The position numbers and the translations under genes were made by a program. Below, piece by piece: positions 37,015 through 46,253 of a stretch of 64,000 bases of DNA. How positions within the stretch are numbered: position 1 is the stretch's first letter; every line of letters starts with the position of its first letter. The stretch comes from Streptomyces griseofuscus (GTDB lineage: Bacteria > Actinomycetota > Actinomycetes > Streptomycetales > Streptomycetaceae): contig NZ_CP051006.1 of NCBI RefSeq assembly GCF_014673495.1, positions 2,914,001-2,978,000 on the forward strand, written 5' to 3'. A model generated the notes under the pieces. The model saw only the letters and a program-made list of their open reading frames with translations, was not told the origin of the DNA and made no database searches.

Positions 37015-38819
37015 GCGAGACTGTCCTGCCACGCCTGGTGGAGGTCGGCGAACCTGCCGGTGCCCGCGATGAGTTCGGCGGGCCGGCCGTCCTCGATGAC
37101 ACGGCCGTCGGCCATCACCAGGACGCGGTCGGCGATCTCGACCGTGGACAGGCGATGCGCGATGACCACGGCGGTGCGGCCGCGCAGAACGGTGGACATG
37201 GCGCGCTGGACGGCCCGTTCGCCGGGGATGTCCAGGGAGCTGGTGGCCTCGTCCAGGATGAGGACGGCCGGGTCGGCGAGCAACGCCCGTGCGAAGGCGA
37301 CCAGTTGGCGTTGGCCCGCGGAGATACGGCCGCCGCGCTTGCGGACGTCGGTGTCGTAGCCGTCGGGCAGCGCGCTGATGAACTCGTGCGCGCCGATCAC
37401 CTTCGCGGCCCGCTCGACCTCCGCCCTGGAGGCGTCCGGGCGGCCGATCGCGATGTTGTCGGCGACGCTGCCGGAGAACAGGAACGCCTCCTGGGTCACC
37501 ATCACCACCCCGCGGCGCAGTTCGGCCGTGGGCAGGTCGCGCAGGTCCACCCCGTCGAGCAGCACCCGCCCCTCGGTCGGGTCGTAGAAGCGGGCGAGCA
37601 GCTTGGCCAGGGTGGACTTGCCCGCGCCGGTGGCGCCGACCACGGCCACCGTCTGCCCGGCCGGCAGGGTCAGATCGAAGCGGGGCAGCACCTCGCCACC
37701 GGTGCGGTAGGCGAAGCGGACCTTGTCGAAGCGCACCTCGCGGCCCGGGAACCCGGCCCGGGACGGCGGCAGTTCGCCGGGGGCGACCGGCTCGGGCACG
37801 GACGGTGTCCGGGCGAGCAGACCGGCGATCTTCTCCAGGGACGCGGCGGCCGACTGGTAGGAGTTCAGGAACATCCCGAGCCGGTCGATCGGGTCGTACA
37901 GACGGCGCAGATACAGCACCGCCGCGGCCAGCACACCCAGTTCGAGGGAGCCGTCCGCCACCCGGTAGGCGCCCCAGAGCACGATGCCCGCGACCGCCGT
38001 GTTGGCGACCAGCCGGGAGCCCACCACATAGCGGGCCATCTCAAGCAGCGAGTCACCGTTGGCGCGCTCATGGGCGCGGTTCAGCTCGGCGAACGCGGTG
38101 TCGTTGGCGCTCTCCCGGCGGAAGGCGCGCACCGGGCGGATGCCGTTCATGGTCTCCACGAACTTCACGATCACCGCCGCGATCGCCGTGGACCGCGCCC
38201 GGAACACCCGTCCCGCGCGCCGCTGGTAGACCCGGATCAGGAAGTACAGCGGAATGAAGGAGCCCACCGCGACCGCGCCGAGCCCGAGGTCGAGCCACAG
38301 CAGCATGGCCGAGATGTAGACGAAGGACAGGACGACCGTCACCAGTTCCTGGAGCCCGTCCTCCATCAGCTCCCGCAGCGACTCCACATCGGTGGTGGAG
38401 CGGGAGATCAGCCGCCCGGAGGTGTACCGCTCATGGAAGTCGATGCTCAGCGCCTGCGCGTGCCGGAAGATCCGCCCGCGCAGATCGAGCAGCACGTCCT
38501 GGCTGACCCGCGCGGACTGCCGTACGAACGCCACCTGGAGCCCGCCGGAGAGCAGCGCGCACAGCAGATAGCCGGCGCCCACCGCGATCAGCGGCCCGTA
38601 CCGGTGGTCGCGGACGGCGGGTACGGCGCGGTCGATGGCGTACGCCACCAGCAGCGGCCCGACCTGCACGGCCGCCTGTTGGAGCAGCAGCAGGACGGTG
38701 GTCAGGGCGACCCGGGCCCGCATCGGCGCGATGAGCGAGCGCAGCAGGGCGGCGGTGGCGCCGGGCGGGGAGGGCAGGAGGTCCTGGTCGAACGGGTTGT
38801 CGGGGCTCGGGGCGGTCAA
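37011..38819 (-). CDS. ABC exporter subunit with consensus ATPase site (heterodimer partner B)
   Basis: A 602-residue fused exporter: six-helix membrane domain (about 30-310) plus ABC domain. Walker A is VGATGAGKST and Walker B LILDEATSSLD with the catalytic Glu. The signature is ISAGQ rather than LSGGQ. Paired with the gene upstream it should form an asymmetric heterodimer of the TM287/288 type. The start is TTG at 38819: GAGGAGG lies 6-7 bases upstream, and the TTGA overlap with the preceding TGA matches the coupling seen throughout this region. The next in-frame ATG would remove 32 residues. The substrate is unknown (drugs or lipids are typical). Confidence 0.9.
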   Translation of the reverse strand: MTAPSPDNPFDQDLLPSPPGATAALLRSLIAPMRARVALTTVLLLLQQAAVQVGPLLVAYAIDRAVPAVRDHRYGPLIAVGAGYLLCALLSGGLQVAFVRQSARVSQDVLLDLRGRIFRHAQALSIDFHERYTSGRLISRSTTDVESLRELMEDGLQELVTVVLSFVYISAMLLWLDLGLGAVAVGSFIPLYFLIRVYQRRAGRVFRARSTAIAAVIVKFVETMNGIRPVRAFRRESANDTAFAELNRAHERANGDSLLEMARYVVGSRLVANTAVAGIVLWGAYRVADGSLELGVLAAAVLYLRRLYDPIDRLGMFLNSYQSAAASLEKIAGLLARTPSVPEPVAPGELPPSRAGFPGREVRFDKVRFAYRTGGEVLPRFDLTLPAGQTVAVVGATGAGKSTLAKLLARFYDPTEGRVLLDGVDLRDLPTAELRRGVVMVTQEAFLFSGSVADNIAIGRPDASRAEVERAAKVIGAHEFISALPDGYDTDVRKRGGRISAGQRQLVAFARALLADPAVLILDEATSSLDIPGERAVQRAMSTVLRGRTAVVIAHRLSTVEIADRVLVMADGRVIEDGRPAELIAGTGRFADLHQAWQDSLA

Positions 38820-40618
38820 CGGGGGTCCTCCTCGCCGGACATGAGGTGCGCGTACTCGGCGTTGCCGCGGAGCAGTTCCTGGTGCGTGCCCACGGCCGCG
38901 ATGCGGCCGCCGGAGAGCAGCGCCACCCGGTCGGCGAGCAGCACGGTGGAGGGGCGGTGCGCCACGATCAGCGCGGTGGTGTCCGCGAGCACCCGGCGCA
39001 GCGCGGCCTCCACGGCGGCCTCGGTGTGCACGTCCAGCGCGGACAGCGGATCGTCGAGGACCAGGAACTCCGGGCGCCCGACGACGGCCCGGGCCAGCGC
39101 GAGGCGCTGCCGCTGGCCGCCGGAGAGGCTGAGGCCCTGCTCGCCGACGCGGGTGGCGGTGCCCTCCGGGAGGGCGTGCGCGAACTCGGCCCGGGCGATG
39201 GCGAGGGCGCGGTCGAGGTCGTCAGCGCCGGTGCCGTCAGGGGCGCCCATGAGGACGTTCTCGCCGACGGTGGTGGAGAAGAGGGTGGGCTCCTCGAAGG
39301 CCACGGCGACCTTCTCGCGCAGTTCCTCGCGGGGCATGGCGGTGATGTCGACGCCGTTCAGGGTGATACGGCCCGAGGTGACCTCGTGGAGGCGGGGGAC
39401 GAGGGCGGTGAGGGTGGTCTTGCCGCTGCCGGTGGCACCGACGAGGGCCATGGACTCGCCGGGGCGGATGTGCAGGTCGATGTGCTGGAGGAGGGGCGGG
39501 GAGTCGGGGGCGGCGTCGGGGTAGCGGAACCGTACGTTCTCGAAGCGGAGACCGGCGTCCTGGAGCACGGCCGGCTCGGGCGCCGGCTCACGTGGGCCGA
39601 CCGCCGGCTCCCCCGCCGGTCCTCCCTCCGGTGCCTCGTCCATCGCCTCGAAGTACCGCTCCGTGGCCGTGGCCGCCTCCTGGCTCATCGCCAGCAGGAA
39701 CCCGATGGACTCCACGGGCCAGCGCAGCGCCAGCGCCGTACTGAGGAACGCCACCAGCGTGCCCGCCGAGAGGTCCCCGTCGGCGACCTGGATCACGCCC
39801 AGCACCAGCGCCGCCCCGATCGCCAGCTCCGGCAGGGTGACGATGACGCCCCAGATCGTCGCCAGCAGCCGCGCCTTGTGCAGCTCGGTGCCGCGCAGGT
39901 CGGCACAGAGCGCGTCGAACGCCCGCGCCTGGCTGCGGTGGCGGCCGAAGCCCTTGACGACGCGGATGCCGAGCACGCTCTCCTCGACCAGCGTGGTCAG
40001 GTCCCCCACCTGGTCCTGGGCCCGCCGCGCCACCCGCGCGTACCGTCCCTCGAAGACCACGCACGTCCACAGCACCGGCACCGCGGGCACCAGCACGACC
40101 AGCCCGAGCAGCCAGTCCTGGGCCAGCATGATGGCCACGCCGACCAGGATCGTGACCCCGTTGACCAGCAGGAAGGTCAGTGGGAAGGCGAGGAACATGC
40201 GCAGCAGCATCAGATCGGTGGTGCCCCGCGACAGCAGCTGACCGGATGCCCACCGGTCGTGGAAGGCGACGGGCAGCCGCTGGAGATGCCGGTACAGATC
40301 GGCCCGCATCCCCGCCTCGACGCGCGACAGCGGCCGGGCCACCAGCCACCGGCGGATGCCGAACAGCACGGCCTCGGCGATCCCGAGCAGCAGCAGGTAC
40401 AGCGCGCCGAGCCAGACACCCGCCGGGTCCCGGTCGGCCACCGGGCCGTCCACCAGCCACTTCAGGACGAGCGGGATCACCAGGCCCGTGCACGAGGCGA
40501 CGATCGCGACGAGGGCCGCGGTGAGCAGCCGCGCGCGCACCGGCCGCACATAGGGCCACAGCCGCAGCAGGCTGCGGACGGCGGATCTGTCCTGGGTGGT
40601 TGCACGTGTCGTGGGCAT
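38816..40618 (-). CDS. ABC exporter subunit with degenerate catalytic Glu (heterodimer partner A)
   Basis: A 600-residue fused membrane/ABC exporter. Six helices occupy about residues 15-320. The ABC domain has Walker A VGATGSGKTT and a consensus signature LSLSGGQRQRLALARAV. Walker B reads FLVLDDPLSALD, with Asp replacing the catalytic Glu. With partner B the dimer has one canonical ATP site (partner B Walker motifs plus this LSGGQ) and one degenerate site. ATG at 40618 is preferred to the GTG one codon upstream. It is the first gene of a three-gene operon with the second subunit and an acetyltransferase, and is divergent from the DrrA-like gene across 213 bp. Confidence 0.9.
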   Translation of the reverse strand: MPTTRATTQDRSAVRSLLRLWPYVRPVRARLLTAALVAIVASCTGLVIPLVLKWLVDGPVADRDPAGVWLGALYLLLLGIAEAVLFGIRRWLVARPLSRVEAGMRADLYRHLQRLPVAFHDRWASGQLLSRGTTDLMLLRMFLAFPLTFLLVNGVTILVGVAIMLAQDWLLGLVVLVPAVPVLWTCVVFEGRYARVARRAQDQVGDLTTLVEESVLGIRVVKGFGRHRSQARAFDALCADLRGTELHKARLLATIWGVIVTLPELAIGAALVLGVIQVADGDLSAGTLVAFLSTALALRWPVESIGFLLAMSQEAATATERYFEAMDEAPEGGPAGEPAVGPREPAPEPAVLQDAGLRFENVRFRYPDAAPDSPPLLQHIDLHIRPGESMALVGATGSGKTTLTALVPRLHEVTSGRITLNGVDITAMPREELREKVAVAFEEPTLFSTTVGENVLMGAPDGTGADDLDRALAIARAEFAHALPEGTATRVGEQGLSLSGGQRQRLALARAVVGRPEFLVLDDPLSALDVHTEAAVEAALRRVLADTTALIVAHRPSTVLLADRVALLSGGRIAAVGTHQELLRGNAEYAHLMSGEEDPR

Positions 40619-40831
40619 CACAGGCGAGCGTACGGACCGGCACCGGCGCCGCCCACCGAGTTTTGGCCGGACCCCGCTCCGCCGCTGGTCCTACGCCTCC
40701 CGGTCCCGCGCCGAGTCGCCCCCGGCCCCGGCCACGCGTCGGGTCGTACCCCCGCATCAACCGATCGGCTGATGCGCCTTCGAGCGGGCCGGCCGATGTG
40801 CCGGACCCCGCCCGAACGGGATTCTCGACGC

Positions 40832-41740
40832 ATGCCATCCGTCATCGAAGTCACCGATCTGCGCAAGTCGTACGGCGGCCGGCCCGTCGTGGACGGCGTC
40901 TCCTTCGCCGTCGAGGAGGGCGAGATCTTCGGGATCCTCGGCCCGAACGGCGCCGGCAAGACCACCACCGTCGAGTGCGTCGAGGGCCTACGGGTCCCCG
41001 ACGGCGGCCGGATCCGGGTCGCCGGGCTCGATCCGGTCGCCGACCACGCGAAGGTCGCCCAGACCCTCGGCGCCCAGCTGCAACAGAGCGAGATCCAGGC
41101 CAAGTTGACCGTACGGGAGGCGCTGGAGCTGTACGCCGCGTTCTATCCGCGGCCCGCCGACTGGCGGCCGCTGGCCGAACGTCTCGGCCTCACCGGCAAG
41201 CTCGGCACCCGGTTCGGGAAGCTGTCCGGCGGCCAGCAGCAGCGGCTGTTCATCGCGCTGGCGCTGATCGGCGGCCCCCGGATCGTGGTCCTGGACGAGC
41301 TGACCACCGGACTGGACCCGCGGGCCCGCCGGGACACCTGGCAGCTGATCGAGGACGTCCGCGCGAGCGGGGTCACCGTGCTCCTCGTCACCCACTTCAT
41401 GGAGGAGGCGCAGCGGCTGTGCGACCGGATCGCGGTGATCGACAAGGGGCGGGTGGCCGCCCTGGACACCCCGGCCGGGCTGATCCACCGCTCGGCCGGC
41501 GCGACCGTCATCAGCTTCACCCCGTCGGCGCCGCTGGACGAGCGTGAGCTGGCCGCGCTCCCCGCGCTCGCCTCGATCGAGCACCAGAACGGCCGGCTCA
41601 CCCTCTCCGGCACCGACGAGACCGTCGACGCGGTCCTCACCCTGCTCGCCCGGCACCGCGTCACCGCCCATCAGCTCCGTGTCGTGGACGCCACCCTGGA
41701 CGACGCGTTCCTCGATCTGACCAAGGAGGCCACGGCATGA
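40832..41740 (+). CDS. DrrA-like ABC transporter ATP-binding protein
   Basis: A 302-residue ATPase of the DrrA/CcmA exporter class. Walker A is GPNGAGKTTT (about 37-46), the signature is LSGGQQQRLFIALAL, Walker B is IVVLDELTTGLDPRARR and the switch histidine is LLVTHFMEE. In Walker B, Leu replaces the usual Pro (DELT rather than DEPT), seen in some family members. The C-terminal 80 residues form the regulatory domain of this class. It ends with an ATGA overlap to the permease gene, and a two-component system follows, so regulated export of an antibiotic-like or cell-envelope compound is a reasonable inference. Confidence 0.92.
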   Translation: MPSVIEVTDLRKSYGGRPVVDGVSFAVEEGEIFGILGPNGAGKTTTVECVEGLRVPDGGRIRVAGLDPVADHAKVAQTLGAQLQQSEIQAKLTVREALELYAAFYPRPADWRPLAERLGLTGKLGTRFGKLSGGQQQRLFIALALIGGPRIVVLDELTTGLDPRARRDTWQLIEDVRASGVTVLLVTHFMEEAQRLCDRIAVIDKGRVAALDTPAGLIHRSAGATVISFTPSAPLDERELAALPALASIEHQNGRLTLSGTDETVDAVLTLLARHRVTAHQLRVVDATLDDAFLDLTKEATA

Positions 41741-42471
41741 ACACCGCCGTCCTGCGTACCGAGTTCCGGCTGTTCCGGCGCGAACCGGCCGCCGTGTTCT
41801 GGATGTTCCTGTTCCCGACGCTGCTGCTGGGGATCCTCGGCTCGATCCCCGCGTTCCGGCAGGCCGACCGGTCGATGGGCGGGCTGCGGCCCATCGACGC
41901 CTATGTGCCGGTGGCCGTACTGATCGCGCTGCTGATGTGCGGGGCGCAGTCGCTGCCGCAGGTGCTCACCGGTTACCGGGAGCGGGGCATCCTGCGCCGG
42001 ATGTCGGCCACCCCGGTGCGGCCGGTCGCGCTGCTGAGCGCGCAGATGACGGTGCAGGGCGGGGTGGCGCTGGCCTCGGCGCTGCTCGCGCTGCTGGTCG
42101 GCCGGGTGGTGTTCGACGTACGACTGCCGGAGCAGCCGGGCGGCTATCTGCTGGCGCTGCTGCTCGCGGCGGCGGCCTCGCTCGCCCTCGGCTCCGTCCT
42201 GTCGGCGCTGTCGCGGACCACGAAGATCGCGGGGGCGATCGGATCGGCGGTGTTCTTCCCGATGATGTTCTGCGCGGGGGTGTGGCTGCCGGTGCAGAAC
42301 ATGCCGCACACGCTGGCCCGGGTGGTGGGCTTCACCCCCTTCGGGGCGGCGGCCGAGGCCCTGAACCAGGCGGCCGCGGGCGACTGGCCCGGCTGGGAGC
42401 ACCTGGGGGTGCTGGCGCTGTGGGCGGTGCTGCTCACGGCGGGCGCGGCGCGCTGGTTCCGCTGGGAGTGA
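41737..42471 (+). CDS. ABC-2 type exporter permease (DrrB-like)
   Basis: A 244-residue membrane protein with six hydrophobic helices. The family pattern is RTEFRLFRREPAAVFWMFLFPTLLLGILG, GYRERGILRRMSATPVRPVALLSAQ (the coupling region after helix 2) and GAIGSAVFFPMMFCAGVWLPVQNMPHTLARVVGFTPFGAAAEAL, the conserved fifth-helix segment of ABC-2 permeases. It partners the ATPase just upstream (ATGA overlap). Its stop codon lies in the first unit of a 31-bp tandem duplication that also carries the start of the histidine kinase gene. Confidence 0.92.
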   Translation: MNTAVLRTEFRLFRREPAAVFWMFLFPTLLLGILGSIPAFRQADRSMGGLRPIDAYVPVAVLIALLMCGAQSLPQVLTGYRERGILRRMSATPVRPVALLSAQMTVQGGVALASALLALLVGRVVFDVRLPEQPGGYLLALLLAAAASLALGSVLSALSRTTKIAGAIGSAVFFPMMFCAGVWLPVQNMPHTLARVVGFTPFGAAAEALNQAAAGDWPGWEHLGVLALWAVLLTAGAARWFRWE

Positions 42472-42524
42472 GCGCGGCCGTGCCGGACACCGATGGGAGT
42501 GAGTACGGCCGTGCCGGACACTGA
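42463..42524 (+). repeat. 31-bp tandem duplication across permease stop / kinase start
   Basis: Units 42463-42493 and 42494-42524 match at 28 of 31 positions. Unit 1 has TGGGAGTGAGCGCGGCC and unit 2 TGGGAGTGAGTACGGCC. Each contains a GTGA, the stop/start overlap motif, and an in-frame continuation GTG-AGY-RCG-GCC-GTG-CCG-GAC-AC. The permease stops in unit 1; the kinase appears to start in unit 2. Confidence 0.9.
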
Positions 42525-43779
42525 ATGCATGACGCACGCGACCGGACCGCAGCGCAGGGCCTCCTTCGACCGCTGGGGGCCCTACGCGCTGCTCGCCGTG
42601 GGCCTGGTGACGGCGGGTGCCTCGGCCCATGCGATCGGGATGACGCGGGGCGAGACGGAGGCGGCCGGCGCGCTGGTGGCCGCCGCCCTGCTGCTCCAGC
42701 TGTCGTGGGGGCGGGTGACGTCGGACACACCGGGGCCGAACCGGGTCACCGCGGTCCTCTACTTCGTGCGCTGGGCGATGGCGTTCGCGCTGACCTGGCT
42801 GAACCCGTTCTTCGGGATCTACGCGGCCGTCGGCTACTACAGCTCCAGCCTGCATCTGGCGCGGCGGCTGATGCCGCTCGGGCTGCTCATGACCGCGGTG
42901 ACCATGGCGGGCAGCGAGATCGGCGGGATGCCGCCGCACGGGCCGCTGATGTGGGTGATCTTCGTGGCGGTCTTCTGCACCAATGTCGGCCTGGTCGGTC
43001 TGTTCTTCCGGTTCGCCGATCAGGAGCAGCGGCGCATCGAGGACCAGGCGGACACCATCGACGAACTGGAGCGCACCAACGCGGCGTTGCAGCAGGCGCT
43101 GGACGAGAACGCGGCCCTGCACGCGCAGTTGCTGGTGCAGGCGCGGGAGGCGGGGGTCGCCGACGAGCGGCGCAGGCTCGCCGCGGAGATCCACGACACG
43201 ATCGCGCAGGGCCTGACCGGCATCATCGCCCAGCTCCAGGTGGTGTCCAACGCGACGGATCTGGCCACCGCGCACACCCATCTGGAGCGTGCCGCCTCGC
43301 TCGCCCGGCACAGCCTCGGCGAGGCCCGCCGCTCCGTGCACAACCTCGCTCCCGTCGAACTGGCCGCCGCCGGGCTGCCGGAGGCGCTGAAGAAGCTGGT
43401 CGCCGACTGGGGCGAGCGCACCGGGGCGCGGGCCGAGTTCACCGTCACCGGCACCGCCGAGTCGCTGCACGAGGAGGTCTCGGCGACGCTGCTGCGGACC
43501 GCCCAGGAGGCGCTGTCCAACGCGGCCCGGCATGCCCGCGCGAGGCGGCTCGGGGTCACGCTGACCTATCTGGGCGACGAGGTGATCCTGGACATCCGTG
43601 ACGACGGCACCGGCTTCGATCCGGCCGCCGTCCCCGCCCGCAGCCACGCGGGGGGCTTCGGCCTTACGGGGATGCGGGCGCGCGCCGAGCGGATCGCGGG
43701 CAGCTTCGCCGTCGAGTCGGAACCGGGGCACGGCACCGCGGTGTCGGCTCGCGTACCGTTGGTGCGCGATGACCACTGA
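42499..43779 (+). CDS. NarL-type sensor histidine kinase
   Basis: A 426-residue kinase. Four to five membrane helices (about residues 27-170) are followed by a coiled coil (QEQRRIEDQADTIDELERTNAALQQALDENAALHAQLL), the HisKA_3 box ERRRLAAEIHDTIAQGL (phosphoacceptor H232) and a HATPase domain (N-box EALSNAARHARA, G1 DIRDDGTGFD, G2 GFGLTGMRARAE). The start is uncertain: ATG 42493, GTG 42499, GTG 42511 and ATG 42529 are in frame. I chose GTG 42499 because it is the duplicated copy of the GTGA junction. It probably senses the exporter's substrate or envelope stress and phosphorylates the regulator encoded next, with which it overlaps by 11 bases. Confidence 0.92.
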   Translation: MSTAVPDTECMTHATGPQRRASFDRWGPYALLAVGLVTAGASAHAIGMTRGETEAAGALVAAALLLQLSWGRVTSDTPGPNRVTAVLYFVRWAMAFALTWLNPFFGIYAAVGYYSSSLHLARRLMPLGLLMTAVTMAGSEIGGMPPHGPLMWVIFVAVFCTNVGLVGLFFRFADQEQRRIEDQADTIDELERTNAALQQALDENAALHAQLLVQAREAGVADERRRLAAEIHDTIAQGLTGIIAQLQVVSNATDLATAHTHLERAASLARHSLGEARRSVHNLAPVELAAAGLPEALKKLVADWGERTGARAEFTVTGTAESLHEEVSATLLRTAQEALSNAARHARARRLGVTLTYLGDEVILDIRDDGTGFDPAAVPARSHAGGFGLTGMRARAERIAGSFAVESEPGHGTAVSARVPLVRDDH

Positions 43780-44410
43780 ACCCCTCATCACGCTGCTGAT
43801 CGTCGACGACCACCCGGTGGTCCGGGACGGGCTGCGCGGCATGTTCGAGTCCGCGCCCGGCTTCCGGGTGCTCGGCGAGGCCGCGAGCGGTCCCGAGGCG
43901 GTCACGCGGGCGGCCGAGCTGGACCCCGATGTGGTCCTGATGGATCTGCGCATGCCGGGCGGCTCCGGGGTCGCCGCCATCCGCGAGCTGACCCGCCGCG
44001 GCGCCCGCGCCAAGGTCCTGGTCCTCACCACGTACGACACGGACTCCGACACCCTGCCCGCGATCGAGGCGGGCGCCACCGGCTACCTCCTCAAGGACGC
44101 CCCGCGCGACGAGCTGTTCACCGCCGTCCGCGCCGCCGCCGAGGGCCGTACCGTCCTCTCCCCCGCCGTCGCCTCCCGCCTCGTCCAGGCCGTGCGCACC
44201 CCTGCTCCCGGCAACGAGCCGCTCTCCGCCCGCGAACGCGAGGTCCTCACCCTGGTCGCCAGGGGCACCTCCAACCGGGAGATCGCCCGCGAGCTGTTCA
44301 TCAGCGAGGCCACGGTCAAGACCCATCTCACCCACCTCTACACCAAGCTGGGCGCCAAGGACCGCGCGGCCGCGGTGGCGGCGGCGTACGACCGGGGGAT
44401 CCTGGGCTGA
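43769..44410 (+). CDS. NarL/LuxR-family response regulator
   Basis: A 213-residue regulator. The receiver domain (1-125) has acidic pocket DD at 13-14, phosphoacceptor D59 in DVVLMDLRMPGGSG, the Thr in LVLTTYDTD and the Lys in GYLLKDAPRDEL. The LuxR-type helix-turn-helix is EPLSAREREVLTLVARGTSNREIARELFISEATVKTHLTHLYTKLGAKDRAAAV. It overlaps the kinase gene by 11 bases and completes the DrrAB-kinase-regulator operon. Direct control of the exporter genes is the usual arrangement, but the target sites are not visible to me. Confidence 0.95.
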   Translation: MTTEPLITLLIVDDHPVVRDGLRGMFESAPGFRVLGEAASGPEAVTRAAELDPDVVLMDLRMPGGSGVAAIRELTRRGARAKVLVLTTYDTDSDTLPAIEAGATGYLLKDAPRDELFTAVRAAAEGRTVLSPAVASRLVQAVRTPAPGNEPLSAREREVLTLVARGTSNREIARELFISEATVKTHLTHLYTKLGAKDRAAAVAAAYDRGILG

Positions 44411-44531
44411 GCCCACGCCCCCGCACCCGCAGCCCCGCCCGCGTCCGCCCGGCCGTTAATGGATGGATCCGTGCCGTGGGGTGTCGATAGCGTCGGACGT
44501 TTCCGGTGGCGGCACGGTGGGTGGGGGCTCG

Positions 44532-46253
44532 ATGGTCGACGCGTACGAGGAGCCGGGGACACCGCAGACGCGTGGCGGCTGGTGGTACCTGTGGTGGGCG
44601 GTGGCCCGGCAGGGGGCGCGGCCGTGGGCGGCGGGCGGCCTGGGGACGGTGTGGATGGTGCTGCTGGCGGTGCAGCCGTACCTGATGCAGCGGGCCGTGG
44701 ACGAGGGGCTGCTGCCGGGGCGTACCGGGGTGCTGGCCGCGTGGACCGCGGCGATGTTCCTGGTGGGGGCGGTGACCGCCTGGCTGAGCGTTCTGCGACA
44801 CCGGACGATGACCCGGCTGCGCATGGACGCGAGCTTCCGGACCAGCAAGCTGGTCGTGGAGCACGCGGTGCGGCTGGGCGCCGCGCTGCCGCGGCGGGTC
44901 GGGGCCGGCGAGGTGGTGACGGTCGGGGTCGGTGATGTGAACGCCATCTCGGACTCGCTCTCCATGGTCGGACCGGGCGTCGCCTCGATCGTGCTGTACG
45001 GGGTGGTCGCCGGGCTGCTCGTCAGCGTGTCCGCGCCGCTCGCCCTGGTCGTGCTGCTCGGGCTGCCCGCCCTCGCCGTGGTCAGCGGGCCCCTCAGCCG
45101 GCGGCTCCAGGGCGTCGAGAGCGAGTACCGGGAGCGGCAGAGCGTGCTCACCGCCCGTATCGGTGATCTCGCGGGCGGGCTGCGGGTGTTGGGCGGTCTC
45201 GGCGGGAAGGCCCTGATCGCGGACGCGTTCCGCGCGGACTCGCGGCGGCTGCGCGAACAGGGGTACCGGGTGGCCTCGGTGGCCAGCTGGGTGCAGGCGC
45301 TCGCCGTGGGCCTGCCCACCCTGTTCCTCGCCGTCGTCACCTGGCTCGCGGCCCGCATGGCCGCCCAAGGGAGCCTGAGCATCGGCCAGTTGGTCGCCGT
45401 GTACGGGTATGTCGCGGTCCTGGTCGGCCCCGTCGCCTTCTTCGTGGAGATGGTCTACGACCTCAACCGGGGCGTCGTCGCCGCGCGTCGGGTCGTAGGG
45501 CTGCTCCGCCTGGAACCGGAGCCGGACGAGGGCACCCTGCCCGCGCCCGGGCGGCCCGCCGAGCTGTGCGACCCCGTCTCCGGGACCCGGGTGGCGCCGG
45601 GCCTGCTGACCGCGCTGGCCGCCGCCCGGCCCGCCGACGCCACCGCCGTGATCGACCGCCTCGGCCGGTACGGACCCACCGACGCCACCTGGGGGGACGT
45701 GCGCCTGGACGCCGTACCGCTCGCGGACGTACGGCGGCGGATCCTCGTCGCGGACAACGAGGCCGATCTGTTCGCCGGGCCGCTGCGGGAGGCCGTGGCC
45801 GCGGGGCGGCCCGCCGGTGCGGACGCCGTACGGCGGGCGGTGCACGCGGCCGCCGCCGAGGATGTCGTCGACGGGCTGCCGGAGGGCCTGGACACGGCGG
45901 TCTCCGGACAGGGCCGCAACCTGTCCGGCGGGCAACGGCAGCGGCTGCGGCTGGTGCGCGCCCTGCTGGCCGACCCCGAGGTGCTGCTCGCCGTCGAGCC
46001 GACCTCCGCGCTGGACGCGCACACCGAGGCGACGGTGGCCCGGCGGCTGCGGGCGGCCCGGGACGGCCGTACGACGCTCGTGGCCAGCACCTCCCCGCTC
46101 GTCCTCGACCACGCGGACACCGTGGTGTTCCTGGCCGAGGGCAAGGTCGTCGCGACCGGGCCGCACCACCGGCTGCTGGCCGAACAGCCCGCCTACCGGG
46201 CGCTGGTGGCCCGGGACGCCGAGGACATCGACACCGAAGGGGCCGCTTCATGA
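44532..46253 (+). CDS. ABC exporter subunit lacking Walker A (degenerate half 1)
   Basis: A 573-residue fused membrane/ABC protein. Six helices (about 25-320) precede a nucleotide-binding domain whose Walker A region is missing: the place expected to read GxxGxGKST has PGLLTALAAARPADATAVIDRLGRYG. Walker B is LLAVEPTSALD, with V488 replacing the magnesium-binding Asp but E489 kept. The signature LSGGQRQRLRL is perfect (464-468). It cannot hold ATP at its own Walker motifs but can donate a signature to the partner. ATG at 44532 follows GGTGGGGGCTCG. It is coupled by ATGA to the partner gene. Confidence 0.9.
   Translation: MVDAYEEPGTPQTRGGWWYLWWAVARQGARPWAAGGLGTVWMVLLAVQPYLMQRAVDEGLLPGRTGVLAAWTAAMFLVGAVTAWLSVLRHRTMTRLRMDASFRTSKLVVEHAVRLGAALPRRVGAGEVVTVGVGDVNAISDSLSMVGPGVASIVLYGVVAGLLVSVSAPLALVVLLGLPALAVVSGPLSRRLQGVESEYRERQSVLTARIGDLAGGLRVLGGLGGKALIADAFRADSRRLREQGYRVASVASWVQALAVGLPTLFLAVVTWLAARMAAQGSLSIGQLVAVYGYVAVLVGPVAFFVEMVYDLNRGVVAARRVVGLLRLEPEPDEGTLPAPGRPAELCDPVSGTRVAPGLLTALAAARPADATAVIDRLGRYGPTDATWGDVRLDAVPLADVRRRILVADNEADLFAGPLREAVAAGRPAGADAVRRAVHAAAAEDVVDGLPEGLDTAVSGQGRNLSGGQRQRLRLVRALLADPEVLLAVEPTSALDAHTEATVARRLRAARDGRTTLVASTSPLVLDHADTVVFLAEGKVVATGPHHRLLAEQPAYRALVARDAEDIDTEGAAS

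Noticed and set aside
41937..42524. Open frame ending with VSAAVPDTDGSEYGRAGH downstream of the permease
   Set aside because: It is out of frame with the permease; only its end reflects the duplicated kinase start.
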